This document shows, one piece after another, positions 34,547-44,310 of a stretch of 64,000 nucleotides of DNA. Where the stretch lies: positions 124,001 through 188,000 of the forward strand of contig NZ_BMJJ01000008.1 in NCBI RefSeq assembly GCF_014643375.1. The letters are read 5' to 3'. The notes under the pieces were generated by a model that made no database searches, was not told where the DNA came from, and worked only from the letters and a program-made list of their open reading frames with translations. Position numbers and translations under genes: made by a program. The first letter of the stretch is position 1. Every line of letters starts with the position of its first letter. The stretch comes from Aureimonas glaciei (GTDB taxonomy: Bacteria > Pseudomonadota > Alphaproteobacteria > Rhizobiales > Rhizobiaceae).

Positions 34547-35503
34547 ATGCTGAGGTTCGCGCTGTTGATCGTCTTCACGCTTCTGGCTGCGTCGGGGGCG
34601 AAGGCGGCCGCCTGTACCGTCGAGATCGGTGATCTGGCTTTCGGCTCCGTCGACAGCCTGTTTGCCGCCCCGACCGACAGCGTCGCGAGCGTGCGGATCG
34701 ACTGCGTCCAGGTCACGCCCGGCGCGGCGCAGGTGGTCGTCTGCCTGCATTTGGGGGCGGGCAGCGGCGGCGCCGTCGGCGGCGTGCGGCAGTTGACCTC
34801 GGGCGGGCGGACGCTCGCCTTCCAGCTCTATCAGGATGGGGGCTACGGCAGTCCCTGGGGGAGCCGCGACGCGCCTTCTCTCGGCGCCCCGCGCCGGGTG
34901 GTGGCCGTGGTCTCCGGCGAGGTCGCTTCGGCAACGATCGATCTCTTCGGCCGGGTGCCGGGCGGCCAATCGACAGCCGCGGCGGGCCGGTACGACAGTT
35001 CCTTCGTCGGCGCCGATACGGTTTTCGAGTTTGCCGAAGGCGATCTCGACTGCAACGCATCGGGCGGTGCCGGCACCGGCCAGGCCGCCTTCTCCGTCCA
35101 GGCCGACATCCCGGCCAATTGTCTGGTGGAGGCGGGAGACATCGATTTCGGTGAACACGGCGTCATCGACAGGGCCGTCGACGCGGAAGCCCGCATCGCC
35201 GTCACCTGTACGCCCGAGACCGGCTATTCCGTCACCCTCGGGCCTGGCCTGGGTGGTGGAACGGATCCCGAGCAGCGCATCCTGAGAGCGGGGAGCGACC
35301 TGGCCATTTACGGCCTGTATCTCGACCCGGCGCGCAGCCAACCCTTCGGCAGTTCGCTGGAAACCCGGCTGCCGGGTACCGGCACCGGCACGCAGCAGAC
35401 GGTGCCGGTCTACGGCCGTGTGCCGCCGCAGCCGGTCCGGCCCGGAACCTATTCCGACACGGTCGCCGTGACCATCACCTATGGCGACGGGTCCGGTCTC
35501 TGA
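34547..35503 (+). CDS. Two-domain SCPU tip protein of the pilus
   Basis: ATG 34547 (GGGGGGG site) gives 318 residues with a signal peptide (ending AKA-AA) and two tandem spore coat U domains (about 25-160 and 180-318). Each has the paired Cys pattern: ACTVEIGDLAFGSV with RIDCVQV, then NCLVEAGDIDFGEHG with AVTCTPETGYSVTLGPG. Two-domain subunits like CsuE act as tip adhesins of Csu pili, so this is the likely tip. It is the last gene of the pilus operon; flhA follows after 209 bases. Confidence 0.88.
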   Translation: MLRFALLIVFTLLAASGAKAAACTVEIGDLAFGSVDSLFAAPTDSVASVRIDCVQVTPGAAQVVVCLHLGAGSGGAVGGVRQLTSGGRTLAFQLYQDGGYGSPWGSRDAPSLGAPRRVVAVVSGEVASATIDLFGRVPGGQSTAAAGRYDSSFVGADTVFEFAEGDLDCNASGGAGTGQAAFSVQADIPANCLVEAGDIDFGEHGVIDRAVDAEARIAVTCTPETGYSVTLGPGLGGGTDPEQRILRAGSDLAIYGLYLDPARSQPFGSSLETRLPGTGTGTQQTVPVYGRVPPQPVRPGTYSDTVAVTITYGDGSGL

Positions 35504-35526
35504 CACCGCCGTACGGCCCCGGGGCC

Positions 35527-35545
35527 AAAGGTTGACGAAACCTTT
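35527..35545. repeat. Short inverted repeat upstream of flhA
   Basis: AAAGGTT (35527-35533) and AACCTTT (35539-35545) are separated by GACGA, in the 209-base gap before flhA. It could be an operator or a weak hairpin; it has no T run. Confidence 0.35.
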
Positions 35546-35712
35546 CCAGCCCGGCTCAAGCTCGAGGCCGCAGAACGGTCGGTGACGGTGGCGCCTCTGC
35601 GTCCATCGCGCTTCCGGCCGGCGCCCGGCCCGGACATAAAGAGAGCCGGAACGGTCGCCCGCGACCGCGCCACCGGCAGGTCAAGGGCATGACGCCCCGA
35701 AGGAACGCTTAG

Positions 35713-37806
35713 ATGTCGCTCGCCGAACCCCTGAGGCTCAGTCCGCCCATCAAGGCCAAGAGCCGTCGCGATATCGGTTTCGCGTTGGCCATCGTCTTCA
35801 TCATGGCGGTGCTCTTCGTCCCGATTCCGGCCTTCCTGATCGACATGGGCCTCGTCATCTCGATCGCGCTGTCGATCCTGATCCTGATGGTCGCGCTGTG
35901 GATCGAGAAGCCGCTCGATTTCTCCTCCTTCCCGACGCTTCTCCTGCTCGTGACCATGCTGCGCCTGTCGCTGAACGTCGCGACGACGCGCGTCATCCTT
36001 TCGAATGGCGACCAGGGCCACAACGCCGCCGGCTACGTCATCGGCGGCTTCTCGCAGTTCGTCATGGGCGGCGACTTCGTCATCGGCCTCGTCGTCTTCG
36101 CCATCCTCCTCACCGTCAACTTCCTCGTCATCACCAAGGGCGCGACGCGTATCGCCGAAGTCGGCGCGCGCTTCACCCTCGACGCCATCCCCGGCAAGCA
36201 GATGGCGATCGACGCCGATCTCTCCGCCGGCCTGATCGACGAACGCCAGGCGCAGCAGCGCCGCCGCGAGCTGGAAGAAGAAAGCTCCTTCTTCGGTTCG
36301 ATGGACGGTGCCTCGAAATTCGTGCGCGGCGACGCGATCGCCGGCCTGATCATCACCGCGGTCAACATCTTCGGCGGCATCATCATCGGCATCACCCGCC
36401 ACGGCATGGATGCCGGCGAGGCGGCCGACGTCTACACCAAGCTCTCGGTCGGCGACGGCCTCGTCACCCAGATCCCGGCGCTGATCGTCTCTCTGGCCGC
36501 CGGTCTTCTGGTCTCCAAGGGCGGGACCCGCGGCGCCGTCGAGATGGGGATCATCACCCAGCTCGGCTTCTACCCGCGCGCGATGATGGTGGCCTCGGCG
36601 ATGATGGGCGTCCTCGCGCTCCTTCCCGGTCTGCCGTTCCTTCCCTTCTTCGTCGTTTCCCTCGGCCTCGGAGCCGTCGCCTACACCGTTCCGCGCAACC
36701 GCGCCGTCGCCGAGCGCCTCGTCGAGGTCGAGAAGAAGCAGGCCGAGGAGCAGGCGATCGAGACCGAGCGCCAGTCGGTGAAGGAATCGCTGCGCATCGT
36801 CGAGGTCGAGCTGGTGCTCGGCAAGCAGATGGCCGCACATCTGGCCTTCTCGCGCGACGAACTGGCCAACCGCGTGCAAAAGATGCGCCGCCGCTTCGCC
36901 TCGCGCTTCGGCTTCGTGGTCCCGGAGATCAAGCTCAGCGACGATCTCTCGGTCGACGCCAAGTCCTACGAGATCAAGGTGCACGGCACCACGGTCGCCA
37001 CCCAGGCGCTGCGTCTCGGCGACCTCCTGATCGTCCTCGGGGACTCGCCCGTGCCCGACATCCCGCACGACCTGACCCGCGAGCCGGCCTTCGGCCTGAA
37101 GGCCGCCTGGATCTCCGACACCTTCGCCTCGGCCGCGCGCCGGGCCGGCTTCGAGCCGGTGGACACGCTGTCGATCGTCCTCACGCATCTCTCCGAGGTC
37201 ATCCGCAACAATCTGGCGCACCTTCTCTCCTACAAGGACACGCGCACGCTGCTCGACCGGCTGGAGCCGGAATACAAGCGACTGATCGACGAGATCGTCC
37301 CCGCCCATATGTCGTTCAGCGGCCTACAGGCGGTGCTCAAGCTGCTCCTCGCCGAGCGCGTCTCGATCCGCAACCTCACCCTCATCCTCGAGGCCGTGGC
37401 CGAGATCGCCCCGCATGTCCGACGCTCGGAAAAGATCGTCGAGCATGTGCGCACCCGCATGGCGCAGCAGATCTGCGGCGATCTCCTGCACAAGGGTCAG
37501 CTCGCGGTGCTGCGCCTCGGCAACCGCTGGGATCTCGTCTTCCATCAAGCGCTGAAGCGGGATGCCAAGGGCGATGTGATCGAGTTCGACATCGATCCGC
37601 GCCTCGTCGAGCAGTTCGCCACCGAGGCGACGAAGATCATCCGCGAGAAGACCGACCAGGGCGAGAACTTCGTCCTCGTCGCGGCCCCGGATGCACGGCC
37701 TTATGTGCGCATGATGATCGAGCGCATCTTCGTCAATCTGCCGGTGCTGTCGCATCTGGAGATCGCGCGTGGCATCGACATCAAGGCGCTCGGATCGATC
37801 GCATGA
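35713..37806 (+). CDS. flhA: Flagellar export gate protein FlhA
   Basis: FlhA is the large export-gate ring that binds substrates and drives proton-coupled export. The 697 residues match the family. About eight membrane segments lie in the first 330 residues, including the FHIPEP-region pattern ([21 protein letters not shown], near residue 156). A cytoplasmic domain fills 350-697. fliR overlaps its stop by 4 bases. It restarts the flagellar locus after the pilus operon. Confidence 0.97.
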   Translation: MSLAEPLRLSPPIKAKSRRDIGFALAIVFIMAVLFVPIPAFLIDMGLVISIALSILILMVALWIEKPLDFSSFPTLLLLVTMLRLSLNVATTRVILSNGDQGHNAAGYVIGGFSQFVMGGDFVIGLVVFAILLTVNFLVITKGATRIAEVGARFTLDAIPGKQMAIDADLSAGLIDERQAQQRRRELEEESSFFGSMDGASKFVRGDAIAGLIITAVNIFGGIIIGITRHGMDAGEAADVYTKLSVGDGLVTQIPALIVSLAAGLLVSKGGTRGAVEMGIITQLGFYPRAMMVASAMMGVLALLPGLPFLPFFVVSLGLGAVAYTVPRNRAVAERLVEVEKKQAEEQAIETERQSVKESLRIVEVELVLGKQMAAHLAFSRDELANRVQKMRRRFASRFGFVVPEIKLSDDLSVDAKSYEIKVHGTTVATQALRLGDLLIVLGDSPVPDIPHDLTREPAFGLKAAWISDTFASAARRAGFEPVDTLSIVLTHLSEVIRNNLAHLLSYKDTRTLLDRLEPEYKRLIDEIVPAHMSFSGLQAVLKLLLAERVSIRNLTLILEAVAEIAPHVRRSEKIVEHVRTRMAQQICGDLLHKGQLAVLRLGNRWDLVFHQALKRDAKGDVIEFDIDPRLVEQFATEATKIIREKTDQGENFVLVAAPDARPYVRMMIERIFVNLPVLSHLEIARGIDIKALGSIA

Positions 37807-38558
37807 CCGAGGAGATGACGGCGACGATCCTTTCGCTGTTCCTCATCTTTTGCCGCATCGGCAGCTGCCTGATGCTGCTGCCGGGCTATTCGAGTGTCCG
37901 GATCCCGACGCAGATCCGACTTTTCGTCGCCTTTTCGATCTCGCTCGCCGTCTCGCCGGGCATCCTGCCGGACATGCTGCCGCTGATGCGGGAAGCGGGC
38001 GACGACGTGCGGCTGCAGATGATCGTCACGGAGATCCTGAACGGTATGCTGATCGGTCTGCTCGGCCGCGTCTTCATGATCGCCCTGCAGTTCTCGGCGA
38101 ACTTCCTCGCCAACGCGATCGGCATGGGCCAGGCCATCGGCTCGCCGATCGACGAGTCGGAACCGGCTCCGGCAGTCGTCTCGCTGATCACCATGACGGC
38201 GACGGTGCTGGTCTTCTCGCTGAACCTGCATGTCGAGATCCTCAGGGCGCTGGTGGCCTCCTATTCGGCGATGCCGGTGGCGCTCGGCTTCGCCCCCCGC
38301 ACCGGCCTCGTCGCGCTGACCGACAATCTCGACCAGACCTTCCATCTGGGCCTCAGGATCGCCAGCCCGTTCGTCATCTACGGCGTCATCGTCAACTTCG
38401 CCATTGGCCTGGCCAACAAGATGACGCCGCAGATCCCGATCTACTTCATCTCCATGCCCTTCGTGATCGCGGGCGGGCTCGTCCTCCTCGCCTATTCGAT
38501 CGGCGACTATCTCACCATCTTCCTCGCCGGCTTCCAGCAGTGGGTGATCAACGGATGA
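37803..38558 (+). CDS. fliR: Flagellar export gate protein FliR
   Basis: FliR completes the FliPQR gate. ATG 37803 overlaps the flhA stop; the 251-residue product has about six membrane segments. Family motifs are [25 protein letters not shown] (about 16-40) and [15 protein letters not shown] (about 101-115), with [18 protein letters not shown] near 201-218. The stop overlaps the next gene by 4 bases. Confidence 0.96.
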   Translation: MTEEMTATILSLFLIFCRIGSCLMLLPGYSSVRIPTQIRLFVAFSISLAVSPGILPDMLPLMREAGDDVRLQMIVTEILNGMLIGLLGRVFMIALQFSANFLANAIGMGQAIGSPIDESEPAPAVVSLITMTATVLVFSLNLHVEILRALVASYSAMPVALGFAPRTGLVALTDNLDQTFHLGLRIASPFVIYGVIVNFAIGLANKMTPQIPIYFISMPFVIAGGLVLLAYSIGDYLTIFLAGFQQWVING

Positions 38559-38962
38559 GCGGCGAGGGGACACGCGCTGCGCGGCTGGAGCGGCTGCAGT
38601 CGGTGCAGCTGCGCAAGCGCCAGGTGGAGGAGTGGCGCCTGGCCGAGCTGAAGCGCGAGGGGATCGCTTTGGCCGCCCTCAGCGTCGAAATCCTCCAGAG
38701 CCTCGGCGACCAGTCGCTGCTGCAGGGCCTGTTTCTTGAGGCGAAAGCGACGACGCTGCGCCGCAACGAGGTGAAGATCGTCGCCAACCGAAGCATTCAG
38801 GTGCAGGCCGAACTCCGGCTGCGCGAGGCGCAGGGGATCGAAAAGCGGCTGGAGCGGGCCTGCGAGGAGGCGCGCGGCGTCGCCGACCAGATCGACGAGC
38901 GGACGGAGCTGGATCTGGCTTTGCAGGACTATCTCACCGCCGCCAACGCAAGCTTCGAATAA
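38555..38962 (+). CDS. FliJ-like coiled-coil protein
   Basis: A 135-residue, almost wholly helical protein starts within the fliR stop. Most residues are charged (R, E, Q, L heptads at about 8-45 and 75-125) and there is no signal or membrane segment. Length, coiled-coil character and place among export genes fit the FliJ role (escorting chaperones and FliI at the gate). Sequence evidence for the FliJ family is weak, so no symbol is given. Confidence 0.7.
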   Translation: MSGEGTRAARLERLQSVQLRKRQVEEWRLAELKREGIALAALSVEILQSLGDQSLLQGLFLEAKATTLRRNEVKIVANRSIQVQAELRLREAQGIEKRLERACEEARGVADQIDERTELDLALQDYLTAANASFE

Positions 38963-39034
38963 GTCGCGCGCGATAGAAGCAGGGGTGAGCCATCGCGCGC
39001 CAAGGGGCGAGGGCGCCCAGGGACATTGTGACGA

Positions 39035-39550
39035 ATGACGAGTCTGACACCGCTTCCGACGACGAGGCCTGCCAGTCCCGCTGCGGCCAGCCCGGCGACG
39101 GCGGGCGCGGCGGCGACCTCGCCCGCGGCGTCCGCCACGGGCGACCTCTTCGCCGCCAATGTCGTCTCGGCTGCAAAGGCCGCCAAGGCGGACGTGCCGG
39201 TGGCCTCCGCGGGAGAATCCTATTCGCGGGTCTATCGCGGCTCGCGCAGCGGGACGCTGCCGCCCTCGCAGCAGTTCGAGAGCTTCGTCCTCAGGACCTT
39301 CGTGGAGAGCATGCTGCCGCAGGAAGACACCAGCTATTTCGGCACCGGTACGGCCGGCAAGATCTGGAAGTCGATGCTGGCCGAACGGATCGGCGAGGAG
39401 ATGGCCAAGGGCGGCGGCATCGGCATCGCCGCCATGATCGACAAGGGCGGTTCCGGGGCCAAGGCGATCGACGCGGGACGGGAAGAACTGGCGCGGGCCG
39501 ATACCGTGGCCACCGGCGCCGCGGCCCTCAAAGGCCTCGGCCCGAAGTAA
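39035..39550 (+). CDS. FlgJ-type rod-binding protein (CheL-like)
   Basis: 171 residues. The first 65 are low-complexity Ala/Thr/Pro. The rod-binding domain of FlgJ follows (about 80-140): SQQFESFVLRTFVESMLPQ, SYFGTGTAGKIWKSMLAERIGEEMAKGGGIGIAAM. The muramidase domain of enterobacterial FlgJ is absent, as usual in rhizobia, where this gene is sometimes called cheL. It should cap the rod during assembly in the periplasm. It is followed by the flgN-like gene. Confidence 0.87.
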   Translation: MTSLTPLPTTRPASPAAASPATAGAAATSPAASATGDLFAANVVSAAKAAKADVPVASAGESYSRVYRGSRSGTLPPSQQFESFVLRTFVESMLPQEDTSYFGTGTAGKIWKSMLAERIGEEMAKGGGIGIAAMIDKGGSGAKAIDAGREELARADTVATGAAALKGLGPK

Positions 39551-39594
39551 CGCAAGGCATTATCCGGGCAACCGGGACAACATAGGAATTGATC

Positions 39595-39948
39595 ATGGAA
39601 ACGGTTCTCACCCAGGCCATCAACCGTCTCGAATCCGTCCTCGTCGGCGAGACGCTCGCCTTGCGCGAGGGCCGCAATGTCAGCGTCACCGAGAGCAGCA
39701 ATCGCAAGAACCAGTGCCTGCTCGAGCTCTCGCGCATTTCGCGGGGTCTCGATCCCGCCGCCGTCACGCCCAATCTCAAGGTGCGCCTCAACGGTCTGCG
39801 CGAGCGGCTGGAAGACAACCGGCACGTTCTCTGGCTCCATATGGAAGCCACCGGCGAGATCACCCGGCTGATCGCCAAGGCCATGTCCGACGCTGAAAGC
39901 GACGGGACCTACGGCTCGGCCGTCACGGGCGTCAAGCGCGACAGATGA
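39595..39948 (+). CDS. FlgN-like export chaperone
   Basis: ATG 39595 gives 117 residues, all predicted helical: LTQAINRLESVLVGETLALREG at the start, a charged centre and a C-terminal amphipathic helix (about 85-105). FlgN is the cytoplasmic chaperone of FlgK and FlgL, and this gene keeps the usual place beside the rod-binding protein in rhizobial loci. Overlap of 4 bases with the next gene shows coupling. The call rests on size, fold and context. Confidence 0.72.
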   Translation: METVLTQAINRLESVLVGETLALREGRNVSVTESSNRKNQCLLELSRISRGLDPAAVTPNLKVRLNGLRERLEDNRHVLWLHMEATGEITRLIAKAMSDAESDGTYGSAVTGVKRDR

Positions 39949-40436
39949 TCAAGATCATCGCCATCGGAATCTGGATCGTCGTCGCCACGCTCGGATCGGG
40001 CTATGTCGCGGCGTCCATGAGCGCGCCCACCGCGCCGGAAGTGCCGCCCGACCCGACCTATTTCGCCGGGCTCGACTACCGCACGACCGAGGTGATCACC
40101 GTTCCGATCATCGCCGAGAATGCGATCCGCGGCTATGTCCTGGCCGCCTTCGTCTACACGATCGACGGCGAGACGGCCGGCAAGCTCGCGGTCCCGCCCG
40201 ATCCCTTCATCCTCGACGAGGCATTCCGCGCCGTCTATTCGGCCTCGGGCTTCGACTTCCAGAAGGCCGAGCAGTTCGATCTGGTGGCCTTGACCGGCTC
40301 GATCCGCGACGCCGTCAACGCCCGCTACAAGCAGGAGGTCATCCACGAGGTGCTGATTCAGCAGTTCGACTTCCTCCCGAAGGAGGATGTGGGCGGCGAA
40401 GGCCTGCAGAAACTGGCCCCCATGGCCGCGAAATAG
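39945..40436 (+). CDS. Membrane-anchored FliL-like periplasmic protein, unassigned
   Basis: 163 residues starting in the stop of the flgN-like gene. Residues 1-24 are one membrane segment (IIAIGIWIVVATLGSGYVAAS); the rest should be periplasmic. The C-terminal half (about 75-150) has a mixed alpha/beta pattern with FRAVYSASGFDFQKAEQFDLV. Topology and size resemble FliL, which is encoded separately at 11182, so this would be a second FliL-like protein or an unrelated stator accessory. No specific family is recognised. Confidence 0.7.
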   Translation: MIKIIAIGIWIVVATLGSGYVAASMSAPTAPEVPPDPTYFAGLDYRTTEVITVPIIAENAIRGYVLAAFVYTIDGETAGKLAVPPDPFILDEAFRAVYSASGFDFQKAEQFDLVALTGSIRDAVNARYKQEVIHEVLIQQFDFLPKEDVGGEGLQKLAPMAAK

Positions 40437-40551
40437 CCTGAGGGCGCGGGTCCGCCGTTCAGATTCGGGTAACGCTGTTTCACTAAAATGAGAGCCATTG
40501 CGGGGACGGCCGCGCAGGGTCCATCCCCGCCAGAAAGAACAGGTCCGAGCG

Positions 40552-42726
40552 ATGCTCTCGACGCTTCTCAACTACCGGCTCTATGCCAGCGATCTCACCG
40601 CATCGCTGCAGCGCATCCAGTCCGACGCCCGGGTGGCCAGCGACACCCAGTACTATGACGAGCACATCGGCAAGATCAAAACCGTCGACGAGTTCCTCAG
40701 CGACACCCGGCTCTACACCTATGCCCTGAAGGCCTACGGGCTGGAGGACCAGGCCGGTTCGAAGGCCTTCGTGCGCAAGGTCATCGAGAGCGACCTCAGC
40801 GATTCCGCCTCCTTCGCCAACGCCCTGTCAGACTCCCGCTACCGCAGCTTTGCCGAGGCCTTCAGCTTCAACAACGCCACCACCGTCGCCGCCACCGCCC
40901 AGAGCACGGGGCAGAAGGAGGCGATGGTCGAGGCCTATTCGGAGCATCGGGTCCGCCAGGGTACGGCGCTGTCCGCCAAGACCAGCCTGTTCCAGCAAAA
41001 GATGGCGACCATCACGTCGGTCGACGAATTCCTTGCCAATGCCACCCTGTTCGAAGTGGCGATGCAGTCGATCGGGGCGGACCCGGCGCTGATCTCGAAG
41101 TCCTATGTTCGCAGCGTCCTGACCGGCGAGGCCAGCGACGACGCTGCCAGCACCAGCGACGACAAGTTCTTCGTCCTCGCCGACAAGATGAATTTCGCCA
41201 GCGACGGCAGCGTGCCGGCCGGCAGTGCCGCGATGAGCGCGGAAAAGGCCGAGCGCCTCGTCTACGACTTCAACGTCGCCCACGACAATCTGGCGAGTTC
41301 GCAGTCGGCCGCCCAGGAAACCGCGTACTTCCTCGCCAAGGCCGCCACGGCGCGCTCGGTCAGCGACCTGACGGGCGATGCGCGCGTCGCCAGCTACCTC
41401 GTCACCGCCTTCCAGCTGGATTCGACGACGTCCGCCGCCTATGTCGCCAGCATTCTGAGCAGCGACCCGTCCGATCCCAGCAGCGCACTCGGCCAGGCCT
41501 CGACGGCGACGGCCGCGCAGGCCGCCTACAAGCAGAAGCTCGTCGCGCTGAACGCCGCCTTCACCTTCACCCCGCAGGGCACCGTGCCCGATGGCAAGAG
41601 CGCCCTGGCGCAGCCGAGCGGGGACACGGTCTCGGTGGCCTATCACGACAACTACCAGACCGCGGCCTTCGCCAAGGATGCCTCGAAGACGGAGACCTTC
41701 GAATTCCTGGCGGCCAACATCATGTCGGTCGGCGACCTCATGGCCAAGAGCGCGGTCTTCGGGCGGGATGCCCTCGACTACGTGCTGACCGCCTTCGACA
41801 TCGATCCGGACACGGCGAGCCTGACCAAGATCCGCCGCGTCCTGCAAAGCGACACGTCCGACCCGGAGAGCTACGTCAACAAGCTCGGCGATGCGCGCTA
41901 CGAAAAACTGGCGGCGGCCTTCAATTTCGGCGCCGACGGCAAGATCGCGGCGCAGCGCCAGGTGCAGTCCAACGCCAGCATCACCAAGACCGGCAGCGCT
42001 TATCTCGCGTCCTTCGGCTCGGACCTCACCGACGCGAAGAAATCGCTGATCACCGCCGACACCAAGAAATACATCGAGGCCGTCAGCGAAGCGCGCAAGC
42101 TCGACGACGTCGTGGCGAACAAGACCATCACCGATTACGCCCTGACGGCCTTCGGCCTCGACGAGGAAGGCCTGACCGCCGACCAGCTGCGCAAGATCTT
42201 GACCAGCGATCTCGGCGATCCCAAGAGCTACGCCAATTCCTTCCAGGACAGCCGCTACGTCGATTTCGCCGAGGCCTTCAACTTCAGCCCTTCGGGCGTG
42301 GTGACGACGGCTGCCGACAGCGTCCAGCGGCCGGCGCTGCGCCTGTCGACCGAGAACAAGTATCTTCTCTCGGTCATGGAGGAGAAGGCCGGCGAGACGA
42401 GCGAGGGTGCGCGCCTCGCGCTCTACTTCTTGCGCCAGGCACCGACGTTGACCACGCCGCTACGGCTCCTGGCCGACAAGGCCATTCTCGAGGTGGTCAA
42501 GACCACGCTCGGCCTGCCGAGCGAACTGTCCTCGCTCGACGTCGACAAGCAGGTGTCGATCATCGAGAAGAAGCTCGACGTCAAGGATCTGCAGGACCCG
42601 GCGAAGCTCGACAAGTTCATCGCCCGGTTCGCCGCGCTCTACGACATGAACAATGCGGATCTGACGGTCAGTTCCCCCTATCTCGGCCTCTTCGGCGAGG
42701 CGAGCGGGCTCCTCGCCATCCTCTGA
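40552..42726 (+). CDS. Six-repeat DUF1217-like protein at the end of the flagellar locus
   Basis: ATG 40552 gives 724 residues. The sequence is made of about six divergent repeats of 60-70 residues (roughly 43-106, 157-216, 272-340, 393-460, 518-580, 632-700). Each has the pattern L..Y.LTAFGLD, R.IL.SD..DP.SYAN, DSRY..FAEAFNF. Rhizobial DUF1217 proteins show this pattern and are coded in flagellar loci. No signal peptide is seen, so export by the flagellar system or a cytoplasmic role are both open. The last repeats are best conserved. Function unknown. Confidence 0.88.
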   Translation: MLSTLLNYRLYASDLTASLQRIQSDARVASDTQYYDEHIGKIKTVDEFLSDTRLYTYALKAYGLEDQAGSKAFVRKVIESDLSDSASFANALSDSRYRSFAEAFSFNNATTVAATAQSTGQKEAMVEAYSEHRVRQGTALSAKTSLFQQKMATITSVDEFLANATLFEVAMQSIGADPALISKSYVRSVLTGEASDDAASTSDDKFFVLADKMNFASDGSVPAGSAAMSAEKAERLVYDFNVAHDNLASSQSAAQETAYFLAKAATARSVSDLTGDARVASYLVTAFQLDSTTSAAYVASILSSDPSDPSSALGQASTATAAQAAYKQKLVALNAAFTFTPQGTVPDGKSALAQPSGDTVSVAYHDNYQTAAFAKDASKTETFEFLAANIMSVGDLMAKSAVFGRDALDYVLTAFDIDPDTASLTKIRRVLQSDTSDPESYVNKLGDARYEKLAAAFNFGADGKIAAQRQVQSNASITKTGSAYLASFGSDLTDAKKSLITADTKKYIEAVSEARKLDDVVANKTITDYALTAFGLDEEGLTADQLRKILTSDLGDPKSYANSFQDSRYVDFAEAFNFSPSGVVTTAADSVQRPALRLSTENKYLLSVMEEKAGETSEGARLALYFLRQAPTLTTPLRLLADKAILEVVKTTLGLPSELSSLDVDKQVSIIEKKLDVKDLQDPAKLDKFIARFAALYDMNNADLTVSSPYLGLFGEASGLLAIL

Positions 42727-42789
42727 CGCGGAACCAACCGGCGCCGGAGCGCCGCCAGAGCGCAGTTTTTGGCGCGCCCCGCCGGGGCG

Positions 42790-43107
42790 TCACACCGCGT
42801 AGTAGCGTCCGGCGATCCTCTCGGCCTCCTCGGCACCGACCGGGTCGGCGGGGGAGGTGTAGCAGAGCCCCGCCTGGCCATCCCCGGACCACACCATTCG
42901 GACAGACCACCGCAGCGTCTCGCTCTCGTCGAACAGCGTCATCTCGGAGGAAAGCGCCGCCGCTTCGAACAGGCGTACGCGCGCCCCGGCGCTGCTGCGA
43001 TCGAGAATCGCGCAGTCGGTGAGGTAGCGTCCTGTTTCGGTGAGAAGCTTGCCCGGACGCAGGCGGGTGCGGCGGCGGCTGTCCTCCCGTCTCTCCTGCG
43101 TCGTCAT
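42790..43107 (-). CDS. PilZ-domain protein
   Basis: ATG 43107 (AGGAGCG site) gives 105 residues covering one PilZ domain and nothing else. The c-di-GMP binding features are present: an Arg-rich RREDSRRRTRL stretch (about 5-15) and the DRSSAGARV motif (D/NxSxxG). Single-domain PilZ proteins bind c-di-GMP and can slow flagellar motors, as YcgR does. It points toward the flagellar locus and is the last gene close to it. Confidence 0.88.
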   Translation of the reverse strand: MTTQERREDSRRRTRLRPGKLLTETGRYLTDCAILDRSSAGARVRLFEAAALSSEMTLFDESETLRWSVRMVWSGDGQAGLCYTSPADPVGAEEAERIAGRYYAV

Positions 43108-43341
43108 GGAACGCTCCTCTGCTGGCCGATCGCCGCGGGCGACGTCGGTCTCGTGCGCGCCATCATGCGCTCCGGCGGCGCGGCCGGCGACCACAATCCG
43201 TTCAGATCGTTAATTCGAGGCGAAGGGCTTAACCGCTTCCTTACCCTGCCGGGCAAAACAGGCGGGCGGCGGGGCAGAGGGGAAGGAACTCTTAAGTCGG
43301 GGCTTCCAGAGTGAAGGCGTCTCACACGCGCTGGATCCGTC

Positions 43342-43821
43342 ATGTCGCCCGTCCTGTCCCGCTCCCCGTCCGAAGCCGCCTTGTCCGGGCGCCTGCGCCG
43401 CATCGCCGGCATCTTCAACTTCGAGCGCGTCCTGACCCTGTCGCTGTGCCTCGCCTCGCTCGGTTTCTTCGTCTCGGCCTATTCGATCTCGCTGCGCGAT
43501 CCCGACTATTTTACCCGCCAGATCCTGTCCTCGATGCGGCCGACCAATATCGACCCGATCATCACCGGCACGATCATCGAGGCCGACAAGAACGCCATGC
43601 CGGCGCCGCAGATCGTGCGCGCGCGGCCGCCGGTGGCGGCGGACTATCAGATCGTCATGGTGTTCGAGAACGAGGCGATCCTGGCGACCGATCAGGAACT
43701 CATGCGCGTCAAGGTCGGCTCGCGGGTGCCGGGGCTCGGCGACGTCTTGAAGATCGACCCGACCGAGACCGGCGGCACCGTCGTCGCCTCGGAAGCGACG
43801 CTCCGCAGTGTCGCGCAATAG
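43342..43821 (+). CDS. Single-pass membrane protein, unknown
   Basis: 159 residues with a basic N-terminus (about 1-30), one membrane segment (about 31-50, LTLSLCLASLGFFVSAYSI) and a periplasmic part of about 105 residues with beta-like pattern. The motif DPIITGTI follows the membrane region; MotC in this window carries DPIVTGQI. No known domain is recognised. It may be a motility or envelope accessory. The gap to the PilZ gene (43108-43341) contains several TTAA sites. Confidence 0.7.
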   Translation: MSPVLSRSPSEAALSGRLRRIAGIFNFERVLTLSLCLASLGFFVSAYSISLRDPDYFTRQILSSMRPTNIDPIITGTIIEADKNAMPAPQIVRARPPVAADYQIVMVFENEAILATDQELMRVKVGSRVPGLGDVLKIDPTETGGTVVASEATLRSVAQ

Positions 43822-43895
43822 GGCCAGCCGACAAGCGCCCGGGCCCGTTGACGGCGTGAGCAGGCCCGCTTCAGCGTCCCTCTTTGCGGGTGCGG

Positions 43896-44207
43896 CTACT
43901 TCTTCTCCAGAAGCACCTGGCCGCCCCGGGCGATCTGCCCCTTGATCTTGCCGGCCAGCGCCGCCAGCAGTGTCGGCAGGTCCATCTCGACATGGACGCT
44001 GTTCTCCAGCACGTCCAGGCGGCCGACCACCGTCTGCCCCAGCATCTTGGCGCGGAAGTCGAGGCGGTCGCCCGTCCACACATCGTCGAACTTCACAAAA
44101 CCGCCGAGCGCCTGATCGCGGAGCTTGGAAAAGCTCTGCTCGATCCGGGCGCGCGCGGCTTCGCGCGTCAGCTTGTGCGGGATGTCGATCTTGATCGTCT
44201 CGGGCAT
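43896..44207 (-). CDS. Polyhydroxyalkanoic acid system family protein
   Basis: 103 residues matching the PHA_gran_rgn family by length and pattern: a start of IPHKLTREAARARIEQSFSKL, a middle with WTGDRLDFRAKMLGQTVVGRLDV and a C-terminal helix LLAALAGKIKGQI. The family is found next to polyester genes in some genomes; its exact function is not known. No other PHA gene is in this window. Confidence 0.85.
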   Translation of the reverse strand: MPETIKIDIPHKLTREAARARIEQSFSKLRDQALGGFVKFDDVWTGDRLDFRAKMLGQTVVGRLDVLENSVHVEMDLPTLLAALAGKIKGQIARGGQVLLEKK

Positions 44208-44310
44208 CGCGCCGGTCCTCCTTCATTCCCTGGGAAGCCTTGTTCCTCAAGGGGATATGGAGGCGAGGGGGCCGGGCTGCAACCGGAGCCCGGCCGGCGG
44301 CCCCCAACGA

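Noticed and set aside
42775-42789. CGCCCC-GCC-GGGGCG hairpin between the DUF1217-like and PilZ genes
   Set aside because: Only six pairs and no T run on either strand, so a terminator call is not supported.
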